In this document: piece by piece, positions 49,841 to 64,000 of the stretch
Layout of the letters: each line of letters opens with the position of its first letter
How positions within the stretch are numbered: the stretch's first letter is position 1
Origin: an uncultured Caldilinea sp.
Lineage (GTDB): Bacteria > Chloroflexota > Anaerolineae > Caldilineales > Caldilineaceae
Direction: 5' to 3'
NCBI RefSeq assembly: GCF_937128415.1
Contig: NZ_CAKZMJ010000098.1
Location: 17,364 to 81,363, forward strand
Length of the DNA: 64,000 nt
Program-made: the position numbers and the translations under genes
The notes under the pieces: generated by a model
Databases searched by the model: none
Told to the model about the DNA's origin: nothing
What the model saw: only the letters and a program-made list of their open reading frames with translations

Positions 49841-50050
49841 GCAAGGTTAACAAAGAGTTAATTCGTTAACAAGAGGTTGATGCTTCCCTGCGAGTTTTTG
49901 CTATTGTCGTTCCTTTGTTCTGTACGCTGTGGCGATGAATCGTTGTGCGTCAAGGAGGGCGCAGAGGTGTGACGATCAAAACGCCAATTGTAAGCCTTCA
50001 ATCGATATGTCAATGAACCGCCCAGTGCGCGCTTGCGCCTGGGTTTTTTG
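49841..50050 (+). ncRNA. Candidate small structured RNA, about 210 nt
   Basis: Bounded by the consensus promoter and an intrinsic terminator, with no sensible ORF. A long imperfect hairpin can be drawn in the middle: CCCTGCG/CGCAGaGG, CCTTtG/CAAGG, ACGC/GCGT and CGAT-GA-ATCG around 49886-49966, leaving an unpaired bubble. Size and rod-like shape with a bubble recall 6S RNA, but I cannot confirm the family. The 5' end carries a direct repeat GTTAACAA (49846 and 49865 areas). It could instead be an attenuated leader of the SWIM gene. Confidence 0.5.
50021..50049 (+). terminator. Intrinsic terminator of the candidate small RNA
   Basis: CCCAG (50021-50025) pairs with CTGGG (50039-50043), with an inner GCGC/GCGC and a GCTT loop, directly followed by six T (50044-50049). 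It lies about 70 nt before the SWIM gene start. Confidence 0.75.
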
Positions 50051-50092
50051 TTCTGTTCGCTTCAGAAATAACAGCCAATCCATTCAGGTCTC

Positions 50093-50367
<275 letters not shown>

Positions 50368-50432
50368 ATCAGCCGATGGGCTGAACGGCGCGTCCCTGCC
50401 TTGCATCAAAAGCAACTGAATATGGAATGCTG

Positions 50433-50460
50433 GGGGGCAGAACACTGCCCCCTGGTTTTT
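50433..50460 (+). terminator. Intrinsic terminator of the SWIM gene
   Basis: GGGGGCAG (50433-50440), loop AACA, CTGCCCCC (50445-50452), then TGG and five T. Confidence 0.8.
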
Positions 50461-50521
50461 GCTTTGGTCTTTTACGGTCGTTGTTGGGCGTCAAATTCGC
50501 AGAAAAATTTTCGCAAAAGGT

Positions 50522-50551
50522 TTGGATGCTATTCTCTGTCTGTGATATGCT
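50522..50551 (+). promoter_or_regulatory. Possible promoter for the UPF0104 gene
   Basis: TTGGAT (50522-50527), 18-nt spacer, TATGCT (50546-50551). It starts transcription about 25 nt before the gene. Moderate match only. Confidence 0.35.
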
Positions 50552-50581
50552 GCACGTTGGCTTGACAGGCGTATCAAGGGA

Positions 50582-51661
<1,080 letters not shown>

Positions 51662-51725
51662 GTGAATAAGATCAGCACTGGGGTGGAATGAAACTATGTG
51701 TGCACAACAGAATGGGAGAAGAAAT

Positions 51726-55656
<3,931 letters not shown>

Positions 55657-55691
55657 TGCAGGCATCCCATTGCCGCTAAGGATGGACAGCC

Positions 55692-56066
55692 ATGGTGCGC
55701 ACCGGTGTGGACATCATTGAAATTGAGCGGGTGCGCGCGGCCATTGAGGCGCATGGCGAGCGCTTCCTGCGTCGCGTCTACACCGATGCAGAGCGAGTCT
55801 GTTGCGGCGATCGCGTCGAGTCGCTGGCGGCGCGGTTCGCCGCCAAAGAGGCCGTCGCTAAGGCGCTCGGCGTCGGCGTCTGGCGAGAGGGCGTGGGGTG
55901 GACGGACATCGAAGTGCTGCGCGACGAGCGAGGCGCGCCGACGTTGCGTCTGCATGGCGCGGCGGCCGCGCTCGCCGCCGAACTAGGGCTGACCACTTGG
56001 TCGATCAGCTTAAGCCATCACCGCACGCAGGCGATTGCCTTTGTGATTGCAATGCGTGAAGCATAA
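55692..56066 (+). CDS. acpS: Holo-[acyl-carrier-protein] synthase
   Basis: 124 aa. TGVDIIEIERV at the N-terminus and RFAAKEAVAKALG (metal- and CoA-binding) plus WSISLSHHRTQAIAFV are the AcpS signatures. It moves 4'-phosphopantetheine from CoA onto acyl carrier protein. AAGGA lies nine bases upstream of the ATG. cutA follows after 17 nt. Confidence 0.96.
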   Translation: MVRTGVDIIEIERVRAAIEAHGERFLRRVYTDAERVCCGDRVESLAARFAAKEAVAKALGVGVWREGVGWTDIEVLRDERGAPTLRLHGAAAALAAELGLTTWSISLSHHRTQAIAFVIAMREA

Positions 56067-56083
56067 GAGGTTGAGAGGAGCCT

Positions 56084-56419
<336 letters not shown>

Positions 56420-56465
56420 AGAGGACACAAGTCCATCCAGGTTAGGCTGACGGCGTCAAATCGGG

Positions 56466-56471
56466 TATAAT
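56466..56471 (+). promoter_or_regulatory. -10 element of the gyrA promoter
   Basis: A perfect TATAAT in the gap after cutA. The -35 region is weak (TTAGGC, 18-nt spacer). Predicted start near 56478, about 40 nt before the gyrA ATG. Confidence 0.5.
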
Positions 56472-56518
56472 TTGATGCTGAAAGTAGAGATCACGGTAGA
56501 GGTGCAGGAGCCTTTTGG

Positions 56519-59242
<2,724 letters not shown>

Positions 59243-59243
59243 T

Positions 59244-60617
<1,374 letters not shown>

Positions 60618-60636
60618 TCTCTAGGGGGGCGTCGAT

Positions 60637-60711
60637 GGAGTCGGTCGAAACGCCGTGGACCGTCGCCTTGACCCGTCGACTATCGCCGTCGTAGACGAAG
60701 CCGGCGCTACC
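60637..60711 (-). pseudogene. RHS relic A
   Basis: The minus strand reads GFVYDGDSRRVKATVHGV, a typical YD-repeat (RHS) stretch, but it is short, has no start and runs out of homology on both sides. It is the remnant of an RHS gene core. Confidence 0.6.
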
Positions 60712-60778
60712 TGCCCTTACAGCGTGCCGGCTTGCGGCGTCAAACGGGCTCTTCCGGCGCAGCGCTTGCCTCTGGCGG

Positions 60779-61381
60779 CTATGGCCGGTCATCCTCCGAG
60801 GGTTGGAGGTCTCCGAGCCGTTGGAGTTCTTCCTTCAGCCACGCAAACTGCTCCGGCGTGATGCCCGTCGCCGTGGTGATGAGCGACCACTCGGCGCCGA
60901 CCGCCAACAGGCTCTCAATCGTCTCGATTTTGCCTTTGATCTCGCCTTTCTGCAGTCCTTCCTGGAGCCCTTCTTTGCGTCCTTCCTGTCGCAACTCCTC
61001 AGCGTAGGTCAGCATATCCCCTCCTGTCTCCGGCGCAAGGCGCTTGACCTGCGCCGCAAACTCGTTCACCACCCGATGCTCCTGCGTCGACGCCAGGTAA
61101 ATCACAAAGACCGCCACGTAGTCTAGCCCGCCTGTGCGCGTCAGCTGCGCCACCAACGGCGCCGCCAGCCGCAGCGCCTCGCGCACGCGCTTCTGATAGA
61201 CTGTCATCATCTCCCGCACGCCTGCGGCGAAGAGGTCGGCGAACTCGGTCGAATAGCGCCACTCGCTCTCGCCCTGATAGAAGACCACCGGCGCAATCGC
61301 TGGCAGCTCGCTCCGCCTTCTCGACGTGGAGAAGACAGTGCGGAAGAGCTTGTCGTGCGGCTGTTGCACGCCAGCGTTCAT
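60779..61381 (-). pseudogene. Rpn-family nuclease (PD-(D/E)XK transposase-like) with internal deletion
   Basis: The N-terminus VQQPHDKLFRTVFS is the normal Rpn start, and LPAIAPVVFYQGESEWR plus the EGRKEGLQEGLQKGE tail are the normal second half. The ~80-90 residues that normally lie between (with the D...E-x-Q/K nuclease core) are absent; the junction is near 61318-61345. The frame stays open for 200 aa from the ATG at 61381. Family members are ~290-330 aa. Probably an inactive remnant, or a truncated product. Confidence 0.75.
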
Positions 61382-61454
61382 GAGGTCTATTGCACCATGG
61401 AACAGGAGAGATGGGAGGAAGTCGCACAGAGAGGATGTGCTCGCTCGTGGATGC

Positions 61455-61500
61455 CGCACCTGACGCAAAGCGAGTGAAGCCGAAGGGGTGGCAGTGCAAC
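61455..61500 (-). pseudogene. RHS relic C
   Basis: The minus strand reads HPFGFTRFASGAAS, matching PFGVTRFASGTTP in the intact RHS gene at 63950-63995. About 45 nt only; upstream of the Rpn remnant. Confidence 0.6.
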
Positions 61501-61538
61501 TCGCAAGTCTGCGTCGTTGTGCTGATCGTGTGACGACG

Positions 61539-61769
61539 CTAGGCCCCGGTTTGCTCTTCACTTCCTCCAGAACGACCGAAAACTTCATCTAAAAAGGTCT
61601 GCGCATCGAGACCGGCCTGCCAGCGTCGATGCCACTCTACATAGTCGTCAAGTCGAGAGCGGGGTAAGGATAGGAAGCGAGCAGCTTCCACCGGCCCTAA
61701 AGCCTCTAACAGCGCCTCAATGCCTCGACGCACGACCATTTCTTCAGACAAATAGGTTTGAGAAGTCAT
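61539..61769 (-). CDS. Putative antitoxin of a PIN-domain module, 76 aa
   Basis: ATG 61769 overlaps the PIN gene stop as ATGA. The sequence VVRRGIEALLEALGPVEAARFL is a short helical protein of a kind often seen beside PIN genes. No DNA-binding fold is clear. Here it follows the toxin instead of preceding it. Function as antitoxin is inferred from position. Confidence 0.65.
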   Translation of the reverse strand: MTSQTYLSEEMVVRRGIEALLEALGPVEAARFLSLPRSRLDDYVEWHRRWQAGLDAQTFLDEVFGRSGGSEEQTGA

Positions 61770-62242
61770 CGTAGATCTTCCTTATCGCAATAGGCGGTCG
61801 GCGCACCACACCAAACTCTCACGTCAGCGTGCTGTAGTTGGCGAAGCAAACGGTCGTCTACCGTGATAAAATCGCTGCCGGACAGTTCAGCGAAAGCTAC
61901 ACGGGCGGCATCTGCAACCCCGATTCCGTATTGCAGCAACGCTTCTGTGTGTCGGCGCACCTGCAACAGGTCAAGAGTCACCGCCGCGCCGAACATTTGC
62001 AACAAAGCTAACATATGTTCACGACGGGATAGGTCTGGATTTGCAGAAACCTCTTTCAAATGCACAGGGGAGACAACCATGCGAATTGTCTGCGCTCGCA
62101 CGTGACTCAAAATCAACAGAACTGCATCTGTTTCCAGTCGAATGCGCATCTGACTTTGGTCGTCGAAAGGTCGATTGAGCGCACATACGTCCAGGTAGAC
62201 CTGTCGAGAGATAACCGCCGTTTCTGTGTCGATATCTATCAT
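61766..62242 (-). CDS. PIN-domain ribonuclease (putative toxin), 158 aa
   Basis: PIN fold acidic residues: YLDVCALNRPFDD (first Asp), VSPVHLKEVSAN (Glu), GVADAARVAFAE (third) and DFITVDDRLLRQ (fourth). Such proteins are VapC-like RNases that cleave tRNA or rRNA when freed of their antitoxin. ATG 62242 has AGGAG nine bases upstream. It forms a translationally coupled pair with the 76-aa gene. It sits between two RHS relics. Confidence 0.85.
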   Translation of the reverse strand: MIDIDTETAVISRQVYLDVCALNRPFDDQSQMRIRLETDAVLLILSHVRAQTIRMVVSPVHLKEVSANPDLSRREHMLALLQMFGAAVTLDLLQVRRHTEALLQYGIGVADAARVAFAELSGSDFITVDDRLLRQLQHADVRVWCGAPTAYCDKEDLR

Positions 62243-62330
62243 GACTTGGTCTCCTAGCTGCCGATTGTACTATCATTTCAGAGGAGAGACAAGCTGCAAG
62301 GCAACCTGGAGGATTGCCCGCCTCCGGTGC

Positions 62331-62432
<102 letters not shown>

Positions 62433-62482
62433 ATAGGGGGCGACGTCGTGCCAACGAGGAGCAATCTGAAAAGGATGATGTA

Positions 62483-63031
62483 TCAATTCTCGGGCAGCGC
62501 TAACATATCAAAATATCGCTCATACAGGCTATTGTAATAATCGAAGTCTGTCTTGAATTGACGCCAGTGGTCAAGTGTTCCTATAAAATATCCTAGTAAA
62601 GGTCGAAGTCGCTTCGATTTGTAGATTTCATAATGCCCGGTTGAGCAGACGACCACCCCCTCATCCTCTACATCATCAAAACACGAGCTAGATGGTATCG
62701 GCTGAAGTGTTCCATCAAGTGACTGGTAGAAAAACAAGAACTGGCCAACACCTCGTAAAGGGGGATTTTGCAGTAATAACACTCCATCTTCTGGAATGCG
62801 ATATATCCAAACATTATCTTGCTTTTCTGCCACCGCACCTTTAGAAACTTGATAAACAATTAGCACTGGGCCTTCGTACCCCTGAGGTAAGATTACGTCG
62901 ACTCGGTGTTTTGGAGCAATTAGATAGTATATCCCGCCTGGTGAACATCCGGTTAGCGCTCCCAAAATGATCGCCATGGTGACTGCCTGCAAAATTGACA
63001 CAGGGGACAATAATAAGGTTCGATGCACCAT
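62483..63031 (-). CDS. Small lipoprotein, candidate RHS immunity protein, 182 aa
   Basis: Lipoprotein signal peptide with lipobox LTGC (about residue 26-29). The mature part is beta-rich with no known motif, ending in an aromatic helix (FDYYNSLYERYFDML). It starts 18 nt after the stop of the RHS gene on the same strand, the usual place for an immunity gene of an RHS polymorphic toxin. Base composition is lower in GC than the rest of the window, which suggests recent transfer. Confidence 0.65.
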   Translation of the reverse strand: MVHRTLLLSPVSILQAVTMAIILGALTGCSPGGIYYLIAPKHRVDVILPQGYEGPVLIVYQVSKGAVAEKQDNVWIYRIPEDGVLLLQNPPLRGVGQFLFFYQSLDGTLQPIPSSSCFDDVEDEGVVVCSTGHYEIYKSKRLRPLLGYFIGTLDHWRQFKTDFDYYNSLYERYFDMLALPEN

Positions 63032-63049
63032 TTATCATTATCTCTTTCA

Positions 63050-64000
<951 letters not shown>

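Overview
The window reads as a high-GC, gene-dense chromosomal segment of a Chloroflexota bacterium, most likely of the Caldilinea/Anaerolineae side. That placement is an inference from family content: Chloroflexi-type FHA/winged-helix fusion regulators, GT117/DUF2723 membrane proteins, SH3b plus clan-A glycosidase secreted proteins, a secreted FN3-repeat protein ending in a YLPVV-type tail, Rpn nucleases and RHS/PIN debris. No rRNA, tRNA, CRISPR array, integrase or insertion sequence was recognised. I have no database result; all family names come from motifs read directly.

Left part (1-17.7 kb): a cell-surface glycosylation group (methyltransferase end, large polytopic membrane protein, DPM1-like mannosyltransferase, DUF2723 protein, ABC exporter). 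It is followed on the minus strand by a UbiA-like/membrane pair and by a run FHA-winged-helix regulator > hemW > coaD > small coiled-coil protein. The latter is divergent from a serine/threonine kinase. An Amt-like protein missing one twin-His residue and a second DUF2723 paralogue follow.

Middle (17.7-40.6 kb): an unrecognised two-gene HTH module next to nfo; SMR transporter, lipoyl-ligase-family enzyme, DUF503, GlcD-like oxidase and App1-like phosphatase; a 1301-aa secreted repeat protein; a minus-strand operon of four coiled-coil proteins, three with an N-terminal membrane anchor and two ending in paired flap-endonuclease-like helix-hairpin-helix modules; then aldo/keto reductase, a kinase-M23-aminotransferase fusion and thrC.

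Right part (40.6-64 kb): three tandem paralogous secreted SH3b/glycosidase proteins; a TPR-like membrane protein with a divergent SIS isomerase-like gene; a promoter-to-terminator interval that looks like a ~210-nt small RNA gene, beside a SWIM zinc-finger gene; housekeeping genes (UPF0104 flippase-like, UDP-sugar dehydrogenase, M16 peptidase pair, acpS, cutA, gyrA, AlbA_2 regulator). From 60.6 kb the DNA changes character into a mobile/conflict zone: an internally deleted Rpn nuclease, a PIN toxin-antitoxin pair, three separate RHS relics, and the 3' end of a live RHS gene followed by a candidate immunity lipoprotein.

The most interesting items are the coiled-coil/H3TH operon (29.4-34.6 kb), the candidate small RNA (49.8-50.05 kb), the RHS tip with its lipoprotein partner, a likely ATC start codon at 10173, and several family members that have lost hallmark catalytic residues (Amt-like, UbiA-like, GH18-like).
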